A stretch of 64,000 nucleotides of DNA from Solidesulfovibrio aerotolerans (GCF_009856865.1 NZ_WVUD01000006.1:1-64000), one strand, 5' to 3'; shown: positions 1 to 9,158, counted from the stretch's first letter. The notes: a model not told the origin generated them from the letters alone. Numbers and translations are program-made.

Positions 1-118
1 AGTCGTTCACAGGAAGCCTCCGTCTGTTTGAACTTTGAGCGGTTCAAGCGATGGAGGCTTCCGATTCCCGGAACTGTCAAACTTTGTGAGTCCCCCGGCA
101 GAGCCGGGGGTTTACTCG
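1..118 (+). mobile_element. Right end of an IS200/IS605-type (tnpB) element with omega-RNA-like hairpins
   Basis: The window opens in a strongly structured stretch. A 10-bp stem, GGAAGCCTCC at 12-21 with GGAGGCTTCC at 53-62, encloses an inner stem, TTGAAC at 28-33 with GTTCAA at 42-47. It is followed by a terminal hairpin, CCCCCGGC at 92-99 with GCCGGGGG at 103-110. This layout, a long bulged stem and then a subterminal GC hairpin a few bases before the element end, is what IS200/IS605 tnpB elements carry at their right end, where the omega (re)RNA scaffold lies. The tnpB body would be to the left of the window. The exact end, about 114-118, is a guess, because I cannot see the left end or an empty site. 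Confidence 0.5.
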
Positions 119-333
119 TTATTATTATGTTCGGAGCAATTCGTTGCTGGATCGACTATGTCCATTTTTTCTGTAAGTTTAAGTCCAGAAGTTGGTTTTG
201 ATCCAAATTGTATGCCGTTAAAGCTGTTTGGTAATGGCTCAAACGAGTATGCTGAGGCATGGAGTCCTAAAATAATACACAGAAATAAAACAGAAGCTGA
301 GAACGATTTGAGATAAGGTTTGCTTGTTGTCAT
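112..333 (-). pseudogene. N-terminal fragment of a secreted small protein, cut off by the IS end
   Basis: A gene start is convincing: AGGAGG lies 8 bases before ATG at 333. The product begins with a hydrophobic signal sequence ending near ASA-YS. After this comes a segment containing FNGIQFGS, resembling the FxGIxWGT opening of short periplasmic proteins common in sulfate reducers (recognised by eye, not by search). The reading frame stops after 73 residues exactly where the IS200/IS605-like right end begins, so the 3' part of the gene is missing. I infer insertion of the element into this gene. A naturally short protein is the alternative. Confidence 0.45.
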
Positions 334-662
334 TGAGTCATCCTCCTCATTGTATACGTTGAAATCAATAATTACGATTGGACCAAAATATGGTCAAGCG
401 TTAGGTTGTCGCGTCTCCCAGTTTAATGGCACGTCGGGAGGGAGTGTACGGACTGGTGGCGCAATTTTGAGCCGCGAGGTTACCGGGCACTGAACACAGA
501 TTTGTGTCAAGCGCCGGGTGGACCTCGACGAATTGGCCGGGGTAGGGGAGGTGTGGAGAAAGGTGCAGCAATTTCGGGTATATGAGAAAATATAATTTAT
601 TAAGTCGTGTAAAAACAGAGTGTTAAATGTGTTTGAATGGTCCCCGTCCTCCAAGTATTTTC

Positions 663-695
663 AAGCGGGTACAACACAATGTGTTGTAACCGCTT
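663..695. terminator. Long inverted repeat downstream of the efflux operon; otherwise empty 334-735
   Basis: AAGCGG at 663-668 pairs with CCGCTT at 690-695, and ACAACAC at 671-677 pairs with GTGTTGT at 681-687, giving a nearly perfect hairpin with a tiny loop. It lies 40 bases beyond the stop codon of the RND gene, so it probably ends that transcript. Only the plus-strand side has a modest T-rich tail, so it may work in both directions. In the rest of 334-735 I see no convincing gene. Confidence 0.5.
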
Positions 696-735
696 TTCTG
701 TTTTGTCCCATTGGCCCCGCTCTGGTCCCATGGTC

Positions 736-3700
736 CTATTGGGGCGGTCTCTGGATACGAAACACCATGGCATAGAGCGCCGGCGTAAACAGCAGGGTCA
801 ACAGGGTCGCCACCAAAAGCCCGCCCATGATGGCAAAGGCCATGGGTCCCCAAAAAACGTTTCGTGTGAGGGGAATCATGGCCAGGATCGCCGCCAGCGC
901 CGTCAATACCACCGGCCGGCTCCGCCGCAGGGTGGCACCAATGACAGCCTCCCAGGGCGCAATCGCGTCCCGCCTGTCCTGGGAGATCTGATCCACGAGG
1001 ATGACGGTGTTGCGCATGATCATGCCGGCCAGGGAGAGGACACCGAGCATGGCCACAAAACCGAAGGGCCGGTTAAAGGCAAGCAACGCGCCAACCGCCC
1101 CGATCAGCCCCAGGGGAGCCGTGGAGACGACGAGAAACAGACTCGGGAAGCTTTGCAACTGAAACATCAACAGCACGAGCATGACCCCGGCCATCAGCGG
1201 CAACAGTACCACGATGGCGGCATTGGCCTTGCTGCTTTCCTCAAGGGCCCCGCCGGTTTCGATACGGTAGCCCGGCGGGAGCGTCTTTTCGATGGGCTTA
1301 AGCCGGGGCAGGATTTCCATGGAGACGTCCGGCGGCTGCACCCCGTCGATGACTTCCGCCCGGACGGTGATATTGAGGTCGCGGTTTTGCCGCCACAGGA
1401 TGGGTTCCTCGGCGATATATTGAATTTTGGCCACCTGGGAGAGGGGAATGGGCTGGCCGTTGCGGGCGCTGATCGTCAGATCGGCGAGGATTTCCGGGCG
1501 CAGGCGTTCCTCGGGAACGGCCCGGGCAACGATATTGACCAATTCGGTGCCGTCCCGGACCTGGGAGATGGTGACCCCGGACAGGAGCATCTGGAGGGCC
1601 TCGGCGATATCCTGCGGGGTCAGGCCGAGCACCCTGGCCCGGTCCTGGTCCACCACCAGCCGGATGGCTTTGGCCTGCTCGTTCCAGTCCAGATTGACAT
1701 CATAGACCTTGGGATTGGCCCGCATGACCTCGCGGACCTCGTAAGCAATGGCCCGAACCTTGAGCGGGTCCGGCCCGATGACTCGAAATTGCACGGGAAA
1801 TCCCACTGGCGGCCCCAAAAAGAGCGTCGTCACCCGCACCCGGGCCTGGGAGAGGCCACCCGTGGCGACAAAGGCCTCGACGCGGTTTTTCAGCTGGTCC
1901 CGGGCCTGGGCATCCCTGGTATTGAGGACGACGACACCGTAGCTGGCATTGGGCAGCTCCGGGGCCATGGGCAGGAACCAGCGCGGCGGACCGGAGCCGA
2001 TATAGCTGGTGGCGCTCCTAATGGCAGCATCGTCCTTGAGGAACGTCTCCATGGTTTCTATCGCAGCGGCTGTGGCCTTAAAGGACGAGCCTTCCGGCAA
2101 ACGCATTTCCACCAGAAGTTCCGCACGTGAAGAGGCCGGAAAAAACTGGAGCGACAGAAAGGCCGCGCCGACGCAGGCCAGGAGGAAAAGCCCCAAGGTC
2201 GCGCCAACCACGATGTTGCGGTGCATGACGCACCAGGTGATGCAGGTGCGCAGGCGTTTATATGTCGGGGTTTCGTAAATGGCGTCGCCACCCTCATGGG
2301 CCGCGCCGTGAAACTGCGGCAACAGCTTGTAGCCCAGGTAGGGCGTGAATACCACGGCCACGAGCCAGGATGAGAGCAGGGCGATGGTCACCACCCAGAA
2401 AATGCCGCCAGCGTATTCTCCAGAGGACGACTTGGCCAGTCCGACGGGCAGAAAGCCGGCGGCCGTGACCAGCGTGCCGGTCAGCATGGGAAAGGCCGTG
2501 GCGTTCCAGGCGAAGGTGGCAGCCTTGATCCGGTCAAATCCCTGCTCCATTTTCACCACCATCATCTCGACCGAAATGATGGCATCATCCACCAGCAGGC
2601 CCAGGGCGATGATGAGCGCGCCAAGCGATATTCGTTCAAGGCTCATGCCAAGCGCAGACATGATCGCCAGAACCATGGACAGCACCAGCGGCACGGCCAG
2701 GGCCACGACAATGCCTGTGCGCCAGCCCAGCGACAGGAAGCTCACGGCCAGGACGATGACCAGGGCCTCAAGAAACGAGCGGAGGAATTCGGACACCGAG
2801 TCATCGACCACTTCCGCCTGATCTGCCACCGTGCTGATGGTAAAGCCCAGGGGCAGGTCTTTGCGGATGTGCTCCATGGCTTGGTTGAGGCGCTGGCCAA
2901 GCTCCAGGATATTGCCGCCCTTGGCCATAACCACGCCCAGGGCGATGGCCGGCTTGCCTGCATGCCGGACAATAAACGTCGGCGGATCCTGGGCGTCCCG
3001 GCGCAAGGCGGCGATGTCCCCGAGCCGGAACACCTTGCCGGCATGTTGGATGGGCACTTCCGCCAGGGCCTGGGCACCGGTCAGTGCGCCGTCCACGCGC
3101 AGATGGATGGTGTCCGTATCCGTGTCCAGATTGCCGGCCGGTGTCACGGCATTCTGTCGTGCGATGGAGTTGAAAACGGTCTGGGCCGTAAGGCCAAGGG
3201 TGGCCAGTTTGGCGTGGTTGAGCTCCACGAAAATGCACTCGGCCTGTTCCCCGTAAAAGCGGACCTTGGTCACGGAAGGCACGCGCAGCAAGGCCTGGCG
3301 GATGTTTTCGGCCTCGTCCTTGAGTTCACGCATGGTGAAGCCGTCGCCTGTAAGCAGATAGAGCACAGAGTCCACATCGCCAAACTCGTCATTAAAAAAC
3401 GGACCGAGCACGCCCGTGGGCAAAGTGCCCTTGATGTCGCCCACGCGTTTTCGGGCCTGGTACCAGCTCTCGCCCACTGCCGTTGCCGGCGCGCTGTCCC
3501 GCAGGATCAGCTGCATGACCACGCTGTCCGGCCGGCAGTAGGTTTTCACCTTGTCGAAATACGGGACTTCCTGGAGCTTTTTCTCGATGGGATCGGCCAC
3601 CAGACGCTGCATCTCGTCAGCCGTGGCCCCGGGCCAGTTGGCGCTTACGATCATCGACTTGACAGTGAATTCGGGGTCCTCGGCCCGCCCGAGCTGCAAA

Positions 3701-3792
3701 TAGGACCAGATGCCGGCCAGGGATACGACGAGGATGAGAAAGAGCGTGAGCGGCCGGTGGGTGACGGCCCACTCCGACAGGTTTAAGCGCAT
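736..3792 (-). CDS. RND-family efflux pump inner-membrane permease (AcrB/HAE1 type)
   Basis: The 1018-residue product has full RND length. It starts with a cytoplasmic stretch and a first membrane helix, carries the conserved GRAEDPEFTVK segment just after it, and has a large periplasmic loop. A multi-helix block contains LGLLVDDAII, whose paired Asp residues match the proton-relay pair of TM4, and the second half repeats the arrangement with RNTVILVDQI near the C-terminus. It should export drugs or toxic organics from periplasm or inner membrane using proton influx, with the adaptor encoded directly upstream. Its ATG overlaps the adaptor stop in a TAATG arrangement, so the two are translationally coupled. 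No outer-membrane TolC-type partner is encoded here; the pump presumably borrows one from elsewhere. Confidence 0.95.
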   Translation of the reverse strand: MRLNLSEWAVTHRPLTLFLILVVSLAGIWSYLQLGRAEDPEFTVKSMIVSANWPGATADEMQRLVADPIEKKLQEVPYFDKVKTYCRPDSVVMQLILRDSAPATAVGESWYQARKRVGDIKGTLPTGVLGPFFNDEFGDVDSVLYLLTGDGFTMRELKDEAENIRQALLRVPSVTKVRFYGEQAECIFVELNHAKLATLGLTAQTVFNSIARQNAVTPAGNLDTDTDTIHLRVDGALTGAQALAEVPIQHAGKVFRLGDIAALRRDAQDPPTFIVRHAGKPAIALGVVMAKGGNILELGQRLNQAMEHIRKDLPLGFTISTVADQAEVVDDSVSEFLRSFLEALVIVLAVSFLSLGWRTGIVVALAVPLVLSMVLAIMSALGMSLERISLGALIIALGLLVDDAIISVEMMVVKMEQGFDRIKAATFAWNATAFPMLTGTLVTAAGFLPVGLAKSSSGEYAGGIFWVVTIALLSSWLVAVVFTPYLGYKLLPQFHGAAHEGGDAIYETPTYKRLRTCITWCVMHRNIVVGATLGLFLLACVGAAFLSLQFFPASSRAELLVEMRLPEGSSFKATAAAIETMETFLKDDAAIRSATSYIGSGPPRWFLPMAPELPNASYGVVVLNTRDAQARDQLKNRVEAFVATGGLSQARVRVTTLFLGPPVGFPVQFRVIGPDPLKVRAIAYEVREVMRANPKVYDVNLDWNEQAKAIRLVVDQDRARVLGLTPQDIAEALQMLLSGVTISQVRDGTELVNIVARAVPEERLRPEILADLTISARNGQPIPLSQVAKIQYIAEEPILWRQNRDLNITVRAEVIDGVQPPDVSMEILPRLKPIEKTLPPGYRIETGGALEESSKANAAIVVLLPLMAGVMLVLLMFQLQSFPSLFLVVSTAPLGLIGAVGALLAFNRPFGFVAMLGVLSLAGMIMRNTVILVDQISQDRRDAIAPWEAVIGATLRRSRPVVLTALAAILAMIPLTRNVFWGPMAFAIMGGLLVATLLTLLFTPALYAMVFRIQRPPQ

Positions 3793-4931
3793 TACTTGCC
3801 GCTCTCCTTCGGCGCGTCGGCCAGACGGACGGTCATGCCGGCATCGAGCTTCTGGACGCCGGAGGTGACAATGGCGTCGCCGGTGGCAAGCTGCCCGAGT
3901 ACGAAGGCATCCCGGTCGGAGTAGTGGTCAATCGTCACGGGCCGAAGCGCCAGTCGCCCGGTCTGCGGTTCGACAATCCACACGCCAGGGCCGCCGCCCT
4001 GGTTAAATAGGGCGCTGGCCGGAATGCGGAAGATACGTCCGTTGGCGGGAGCTGTCAGACGCAGGGTCGCGGTCATGCCCAGGCGTACCGCGTCGTCGGT
4101 GTCCGGCAGCGCATAGCGTACGGCATAGGTCCGGGTGGCCGGATCAGCGGCCGGGGCGGTTTCCCGCAACACGGCCCGATAGCGTACGTCCCGGTTGGAC
4201 CAGAGGGTTATTTCCGCGGTGGTATCCTTAATGTCCTGCAGCCGCCGTTCGGGAATGTCAGCCTGGACTTCCAGCGCGCCGTCCCTGGCTATGGCCACGA
4301 CGCTCTGGCCCAGGGACACGACCTGCCCGGCCTCGGCATTGACTTTGGTGACCACTCCGTCTGTGCTGGCCAGGAGATTGGCGTAGCCAAGCTGGCTCAC
4401 GGCCAGCTTGTGGGTTCGCTCCGCTTTCTCCAGACGCGCCCGGGCCTCCTCGCCGGCAAGATGCTTCAGATCGTATTCGGACTGGCTGACCACATGCCGG
4501 GCCAGCAGTGTGGTATAGCGCTGTTCCTCGGTGGCGGCCTGCTCCTGGTTGGAAATAGCGGCCTTCCATTCCGCCAGGGTGCTTTCCGTCGCCAGCCGGA
4601 GGTCTTTTTCATCAAGGCCGGCCAGCACCTGCCCGGCATGGACGCGGTCTCCGACATCCACCAGCCGTTTTTCGATTCGCCCCCCCACCCGGAAGGATTC
4701 CTCCACCTCATGGCGCGCCACGATCACGCCGGAATAGGTGCGGTTCTCAACCCCCGAGTCCTGACTGACCCGCATGGTCCTGACCACAGGAACAGCCGGA
4801 CGGTTGCCGCCGGCTTCCTTGCAGCCGGGCAGCAAGAGGCAAAACACAAGGGGGAAAAATCTCGCCCAACGGATCGCCACTGTGGATTGGGGCGACAGGG
4901 ATTTGGTGCGCAAAGGCATAGCAGACGCCAT
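3792..4931 (-). CDS. RND efflux periplasmic adaptor subunit (HlyD/MFP family lipoprotein)
   Basis: The 379-residue product has an N-terminal hydrophobic segment ending in a lipobox, LLPGC, with the lipidated Cys at about residue 37. It therefore is anchored in the inner membrane facing the periplasm. The barrel-sandwich/lipoyl halves can be seen around VGDRVHAGQVLAGLDEKDL and the later STDGVVTKVNAEAGQVV segment, separated by an Ala/Glu-rich coiled-coil hairpin. A beta-barrel and membrane-proximal domain follow. It would connect the RND permease encoded downstream to an outer-membrane channel. It lies 25 bases after the TetR gene and overlaps the permease start by one base, so the three genes form one operon. 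Confidence 0.93.
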   Translation of the reverse strand: MASAMPLRTKSLSPQSTVAIRWARFFPLVFCLLLPGCKEAGGNRPAVPVVRTMRVSQDSGVENRTYSGVIVARHEVEESFRVGGRIEKRLVDVGDRVHAGQVLAGLDEKDLRLATESTLAEWKAAISNQEQAATEEQRYTTLLARHVVSQSEYDLKHLAGEEARARLEKAERTHKLAVSQLGYANLLASTDGVVTKVNAEAGQVVSLGQSVVAIARDGALEVQADIPERRLQDIKDTTAEITLWSNRDVRYRAVLRETAPAADPATRTYAVRYALPDTDDAVRLGMTATLRLTAPANGRIFRIPASALFNQGGGPGVWIVEPQTGRLALRPVTIDHYSDRDAFVLGQLATGDAIVTSGVQKLDAGMTVRLADAPKESGK

Positions 4932-4956
4932 CCAGGTTGGAAGGTGGAAAGGGTAT

Positions 4957-5580
4957 TCAGGCTTTGGCGCTCAGGCCATAAAAAAGAAGATCAAGGAGTT
5001 GTTCAAGCTCCTCCAGCATACTGCCGTCACCGTCTGTTTCGTTCATTCGATGTTCAAGAAGGGATGGATACAGGAAAACAGCCAGAGCTTCATGGATGGC
5101 GATTGCCATTTTGGAGGCGTCCATTTGACGAAATTCCCCGGCGGACATTCCTTGCTCAAGAATTATAGAGATATTATCACACATGCGGTAGCTGTGTTGT
5201 TGTACGACATCCCAGTGTTCGTCCATGGCCACGGCAACCATGTCGTAGAGTTTTCTTTCCTTGATAATGCTGCGCTTGATGATGGTATGGTAGGCGATGA
5301 TGAAGCGGGTCAGCCTCTCAGTCGCCGTGCTTTCTCCGCCAAGCGATGCCAAGCTTTGGGCTTCGATACTGTGCACCAGCCGGTCGCAAATCGCTTCGTT
5401 TATGGCCGCCTTGGTGGCGAAATAGCGATAGACATTGGCCGGGCTCATGCCCAGGGCTTTGGCGATGTCCGCCACGGTGGTCTTGGCGTATCCTATATCC
5501 CGGAAAAGCTGTTCGGCCGTGGCAACAATGCGCTGCTTGATGGCTTCGGCATCGAGTTCGGAAGTTTTTTTACGTCCCAC
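4957..5580 (-). CDS. TetR-family repressor of the adjacent efflux operon
   Basis: The product has 207 residues. After a short basic N-terminus (MGRKKTSELD) the helix-turn-helix is plain, with TVADIAKALGMSPANVYRYF at about residues 37-56. The rest is the variable all-helical ligand-binding half. TetR genes next to MFP/RND genes usually encode local repressors released by pump substrates, so control of its own operon is likely (inference). The gene is first in the operon, 25 bases before the adaptor. The AT-rich region upstream of its start carries an inverted repeat that could be the operator. Confidence 0.9.
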   Translation of the reverse strand: MGRKKTSELDAEAIKQRIVATAEQLFRDIGYAKTTVADIAKALGMSPANVYRYFATKAAINEAICDRLVHSIEAQSLASLGGESTATERLTRFIIAYHTIIKRSIIKERKLYDMVAVAMDEHWDVVQQHSYRMCDNISIILEQGMSAGEFRQMDASKMAIAIHEALAVFLYPSLLEHRMNETDGDGSMLEELEQLLDLLFYGLSAKA

Positions 5581-5637
5581 GTGTCGCCTTCTCTGGTTGT
5601 GGCCCCTGCGGTCCGGGGCTCAATCTTGATTTAAATT

Positions 5638-5668
5638 TAATGATGATTTTTATGATTTATCATTTTAT
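5638..5668. promoter_or_regulatory. AT-rich promoter/operator candidate for the TetR-MFP-RND operon
   Basis: Directly upstream of the TetR gene the composition drops to almost pure A/T. The inverted pair AATGAT and ATCATT is separated by about 15 bases. Such a low-GC island in a high-GC genome is typical of a promoter, and the inverted repeat is a plausible site for the TetR dimer. No precise -35/-10 call is made. Confidence 0.35.
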
Positions 5669-5930
5669 AAGTCAAGGCATTTCGCGCCGCCATTTAACAA
5701 GATGAAATTGCAGTGTTTTCTAGGTGCTCATGGTGCGGTGGGCCGTCTCGAGAGCTTCACGAGCCTTGATGCGGCGGAGGGGGGCAGCAGTTTGGGAGCC
5801 AGGATGTCGCGGATGGGGCGCGCGCCTGTCGCGTGGTGGTCTGGATGGCAACGGGCCAAACGCCCCCCAGGATGCAGACACCAAGGAGAGGGGATTCGTA
5901 CCATGCCGACAGTATCATTTTTAACGGGAA

Positions 5931-6125
5931 TCAGCCAATGAACTTCGTGGCTTTCAACTCTGGAAAGATAGGCCAGTGATCAAGGGGCTTGTCCTTTAAA
6001 ACAAGCCCCAGGTAGCGTTTGGCGCAGCCAATCCAATCCTGTAAGGATGCAGTCCACCTGCATGAAGCGCCAGATGCAAGTTGATGAGAGGCACCTATGG
6101 CGATTCTGAACCACATTCGTTTCAA
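5931..6125 (-). other. Short ORF of uncertain reality (64 codons)
   Basis: A 64-codon frame ends at 5931 and encodes a Trp-rich peptide (WFRIAIGASHQL ... DHWPIFPELKA). It has no clear ribosome-binding site and I do not recognise the family. A perfect 9-bp hairpin (5984-6009) lies inside it. It could be the C-terminal remnant of a decayed gene, or chance. The remainder of 5669-6183 shows no gene I can support. Confidence 0.2.
5984..6009. terminator. Hairpin downstream of the MetA-type outer-membrane gene
   Basis: GGGGCTTGT at 5984-5992 pairs perfectly with ACAAGCCCC at 6001-6009 around an 8-base A/T-rich loop. It is about 175 bases beyond the stop of the gene at 6184 and has no long T run, so a terminator role is likely but not secure. 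Confidence 0.35.
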
Positions 6126-6183
6126 ATCAGAAGGCTTTTTCTTCTTAATGAACGCTGTTTAAGCTTGTCGCCACAGCTGTTTA

Positions 6184-7041
6184 TTAGAATATAAACCCAA
6201 GGCGCGCTCCGAATGAACTGGTCATGATGCCGTTGTACACGCTGGCGTCGGTCTTGCCGTTGATCATCAGCTGGGTGTGCGGCGTGAGCATGTAAGCGAA
6301 CGAAAGCCCCAAGGTGTGGGAGTCGACCCAGTCCTTTTGCCATGTATCGTTGATTGTAGTCTCACCCCCGTGGAGGTAGTAGTAGTCGAAGGAACCGAAG
6401 AAGTCCTTTGTAAAATTGTAGCTCAAATGGGTTTCTCCGCCGTACGAGGCGGCCTTGGACGAAGTGACCGTGCGGTTTTCCGCGTCCCGGGCGTCGTTGT
6501 TGTCGGAATAGAATTGGACATGCGCCGCGACTTCGAGCCAGGTGCTGTCGCCAAACCCTTTGGCGACGCAGACCTCGTGTTTGGTGGCCCAGCGGTTGGA
6601 CCCGAAGTTCACCGGACTGTTGGGGTCATAGCGTCCGGTGGGAGCGGTCAGAAAAGGCGTGTAGGCGAAAATGAACTTGTATTCCTTGTTGTTGATGAAC
6701 CAGATGGTGGCGGCGAAGGTGGCGTCGCCGAGTCCGCCCGAGGGACTCTTGATGAGATCGGCCTCGCCAAAGGGAAGGATGAGCTGTGGATCGACGGTGA
6801 ACGGTCCGATGCTCGTGTAGTAGACGGGACGGAAGACGCCGACGTTGGCATAATAATTCGTATTGCCGCTGACTTTCGTTCCTTTGTGGTAGTAGTCGTT
6901 CCCGTAATAATGGTCGTAGTAAAAAGCGACAAAGACACTGCCCGGGTCCAGCGGCAGGTAATCCCTCGGGCTGTTGGCCAGGGCCAGGCCCGGCATGGTC
7001 AAGGCTGTGATCAGGGCCCACAGGCAGAATGTATTTCGCAT
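6184..7041 (-). CDS. Outer-membrane beta-barrel protein, MetA-pathway-of-phenol-degradation type
   Basis: I place the start at ATG 7041, preceded by a GGGGGGAAGG Shine-Dalgarno stretch. A longer frame exists but lacks a signal peptide. From this start the product has 285 residues, with a clear signal sequence (MRNTFCLWALITALTMPGLALA), then alternating aromatic beta strands and a C-terminal Phe (ARLGFIF*), as expected for an outer-membrane barrel. The pattern DYLPLDPGSVFVAFYYDHYYG followed by repeated strand-turn units matches the family named after the MetA-pathway phenol-degradation protein, thought to move hydrophobic compounds through the outer membrane. It is next to an iron alcohol dehydrogenase in the same direction, so a shared role with an alcohol or aromatic substrate is possible (inference). 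Confidence 0.8.
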   Translation of the reverse strand: MRNTFCLWALITALTMPGLALANSPRDYLPLDPGSVFVAFYYDHYYGNDYYHKGTKVSGNTNYYANVGVFRPVYYTSIGPFTVDPQLILPFGEADLIKSPSGGLGDATFAATIWFINNKEYKFIFAYTPFLTAPTGRYDPNSPVNFGSNRWATKHEVCVAKGFGDSTWLEVAAHVQFYSDNNDARDAENRTVTSSKAASYGGETHLSYNFTKDFFGSFDYYYLHGGETTINDTWQKDWVDSHTLGLSFAYMLTPHTQLMINGKTDASVYNGIMTSSFGARLGFIF

Positions 7042-7228
7042 GATCCTTCCCCCCTGAAGGTTTTGCGGAATGGCCGCAGGGCGACAGGTGCAACAGCGCC
7101 TGTCCGTCCGCAGGTGTTGTGTGGGCATGGACGGCGCGGGCTGGCGGACCCGTTTCGGGAAAGGTCACGGCCGTCATGCGGGCATGTCCAGGCCGGGGGA
7201 CGGACTGGCCGCCCCCCGGTCGTCGTGG

Positions 7229-8428
7229 CTACAGTGAATTTTTAAAGATGCGTTCCACCACGGCCTCGTTCACCTTGATGGGGGCCAGGGGCAAGAGCAC
7301 CTTGGACAGGGAAGATGCCATGGTCAATTTGACCAGAGCCGGGATGTCGGCCTCGGAGTAGTAGCCGGCCATGCTGGTGGACTGGCCCACACTGTGGCAC
7401 CAGGCACGCAGCTTTTCCACCACGAAGTCGGTCTCGCTGGGTTCGCCCTTGAGGCCCGGGATAGCCGGCGAGAACAGGTCGGCGATGACTTCCGGCACGG
7501 CCGGATAAATCTCCTGGACGATGGCTGGCATAAGGATGCCCAGACCATCGCCGTGGGTGACCTTGGTGTTGATGGCGCTCATGGCGTGCTCCATGACGTG
7601 GGTGATGTGGAGCATGCCCTGGTAGAAGCTGATGCCGGCGATGGCCGAAGCATACATGAGCCAGTAGCGGGCCGTGAGGTTGGAGGGCTCGACAATGGCC
7701 GTCGGCAGGTACGTAATAACCAGCCGGATGGCCTCTTTGGACAGCTCGATGCAATAGGGCGTGGTCGTGATTGTGGTGGCCGCTTCCAGGGCATGGTTCA
7801 CGGCATCCATGGAAGTGGAGATGGTCTGCGTGGTGGGCATGGTCGCCGTCAGGGCAGGGTCTTCAATGGTGTAGGTGGAAAAAATGTGCGGCGAAAAGAT
7901 GGCGGGCTTGTCCTCGCCGTCGGACTGGGCCACGGCGCCGTAGCCGCACTCGGAGCCTGTTCCGTGAGAGGTGTTGATAAGAATGAGCGGCACGGCCCCG
8001 GTGATGGGTTCGCCCTTCTCGTAGAATTCCACGGCCTTTTTGCCGGGATGCTTTATGAGCACAGCGGCCGTCTTGGCCGTGTCCATGGCGCTGCCGCCGC
8101 CGATGGCGAGGATGGCGTCGGCCTTGAAGTCCAGGCCCATTGCAGCAGCGTCTTCGCAGTTGGTATAGGTGGGATTGGGCCGCACCTTGTCATAGTGCTT
8201 CCACTTCACGTTTTTGTTCAGGGCCGGCTCCACGCTGTTCCAGGCACCGCTGGCCTTGTAGGCGATGGAATCAGTGACCACGAGGATGTTCTTAATGCCT
8301 TTAAGGGCCATCTCCGCCAGAATGGAGTCGATCTTGGCAATGGCTCCAACCCCGAAATAGGTGATCGGCCTGGGTGTTTGCAGAACAAAAACCTTGTTGA
8401 TGTCGATCTTTTTTTCCCAATGAGACAT
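7229..8428 (-). CDS. Iron-containing (group III) alcohol dehydrogenase
   Basis: The start is ATG 8428 with GAGGAG upstream, giving 399 residues, the usual length for the family. The NAD-binding signature IGGGSAMDTAKTAA is at about residues 95-108. The metal ligands can be seen as the Asp and His of MDAVNHALEAATT, the His residues in HITHVMEHAMSA, and the His of THGDGLGI. It should reversibly oxidise a short-chain alcohol or diol to the aldehyde in the cytoplasm, feeding or draining NADH. Desulfovibrio species use such enzymes for ethanol, glycerol or propanediol. The upstream palindrome at 8453-8468 suggests dedicated control. Substrate cannot be read from the sequence. Confidence 0.93.
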   Translation of the reverse strand: MSHWEKKIDINKVFVLQTPRPITYFGVGAIAKIDSILAEMALKGIKNILVVTDSIAYKASGAWNSVEPALNKNVKWKHYDKVRPNPTYTNCEDAAAMGLDFKADAILAIGGGSAMDTAKTAAVLIKHPGKKAVEFYEKGEPITGAVPLILINTSHGTGSECGYGAVAQSDGEDKPAIFSPHIFSTYTIEDPALTATMPTTQTISTSMDAVNHALEAATTITTTPYCIELSKEAIRLVITYLPTAIVEPSNLTARYWLMYASAIAGISFYQGMLHITHVMEHAMSAINTKVTHGDGLGILMPAIVQEIYPAVPEVIADLFSPAIPGLKGEPSETDFVVEKLRAWCHSVGQSTSMAGYYSEADIPALVKLTMASSLSKVLLPLAPIKVNEAVVERIFKNSL

Positions 8429-8452
8429 AGCTGGGCTCCTCGTTGCTGATTG

Positions 8453-8468
8453 TTTGCAATATTGCAAA
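8453..8468. promoter_or_regulatory. Perfect 16-bp palindrome upstream of the alcohol dehydrogenase
   Basis: TTTGCAATATTGCAAA is a perfect palindrome 24 bases upstream of the ATG. A related element containing ATTGCAACAAA lies about 110 bases further upstream, near 8570. A two-site arrangement of this kind suggests a dimeric regulator. No regulator gene is adjacent. The rest of 8469-8861 shows no gene. Confidence 0.45.
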
Positions 8469-8861
8469 AATCAAGGCATAAGATCTCCACGGCATCTCGA
8501 TGCGAAACTATTTCAAGAGACTGTGCAAAGCGACTCGTCCTTGGCAGCCGCCTGCACCTTGCTTGCTTTATTGCAACAAATCGTCCAGGCCAGGGGACCA
8601 AGGGAAACATGGCCAAAGGGGGGGAGGGCCATCTGCGGTTGTCTGCTGAAAAAATGTATTTTTACAGGGTGATACTTGGCGGGCAATTATATAAAAAGCT
8701 TCAAGTGTATGTAAAATGTTTCTATATGCCAGTGCGTTAGAGTTTGTTGCGGGGAAAAGTATTTTTTAAAGCCAGAAAAGGATACCGTTGCACTCTCTCG
8801 ACGAAATCATGTCCAATTTATGGACATGCAAGGCTAACATGCCCATGAATTGGACAAAGAA

Positions 8862-9158
8862 GTGTGAGCGCGCAATACGGCGTATCTTGCCAAGTCACGA
8901 GAAAAGGCGCAGGAGCTCAGGCAGCGATGAGCAGGAGACAGGGATCGAGGTGTAGGCCCCGGAGCGCCTTGCGTTTTGCATCGGTGGTGCCGGCCGGCAA
9001 GTGCTCGAAGCGGTGTCGCAGAGAGCGGCGTGGCTCCAGGCCGTTGGCCTTGACCGTATTGATGCGGCAGTAAAACGGCGGCCGAGGTGTGGGCTCCAAG
9101 TGGATGGCCTGAGAACAACCAGTTTTTGCGTCCCACGGCAAAGCGCTATGTCAAACAG
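8862..9158 (-). mobile_element. IS66-family element remnant: terminal repeat plus transposase C-terminus
   Basis: Read on the minus strand, the sequence gives FAVGRKNWLFSGHP followed, after a frameshift, by TVKANGLEP and FEHLPAGTTDAKRKAL. These are the hallmark end of the IS66 transposase (TnpC). The frame stops at 8917, and about 55 bases further lies an end resembling an IS66 terminal repeat beginning GTGTGAGCGCGC at 8862. Only the last 80 or so codons remain, so the element is dead. A second, diverged copy of the same end is at 10204-10350. Confidence 0.7.

Noticed and set aside
637-2130. 497-codon plus-strand ORF opposite the RND gene
   Set aside because: Shadow of the high-GC RND reading frame; product has no family features while the minus strand encodes a full RND pump.
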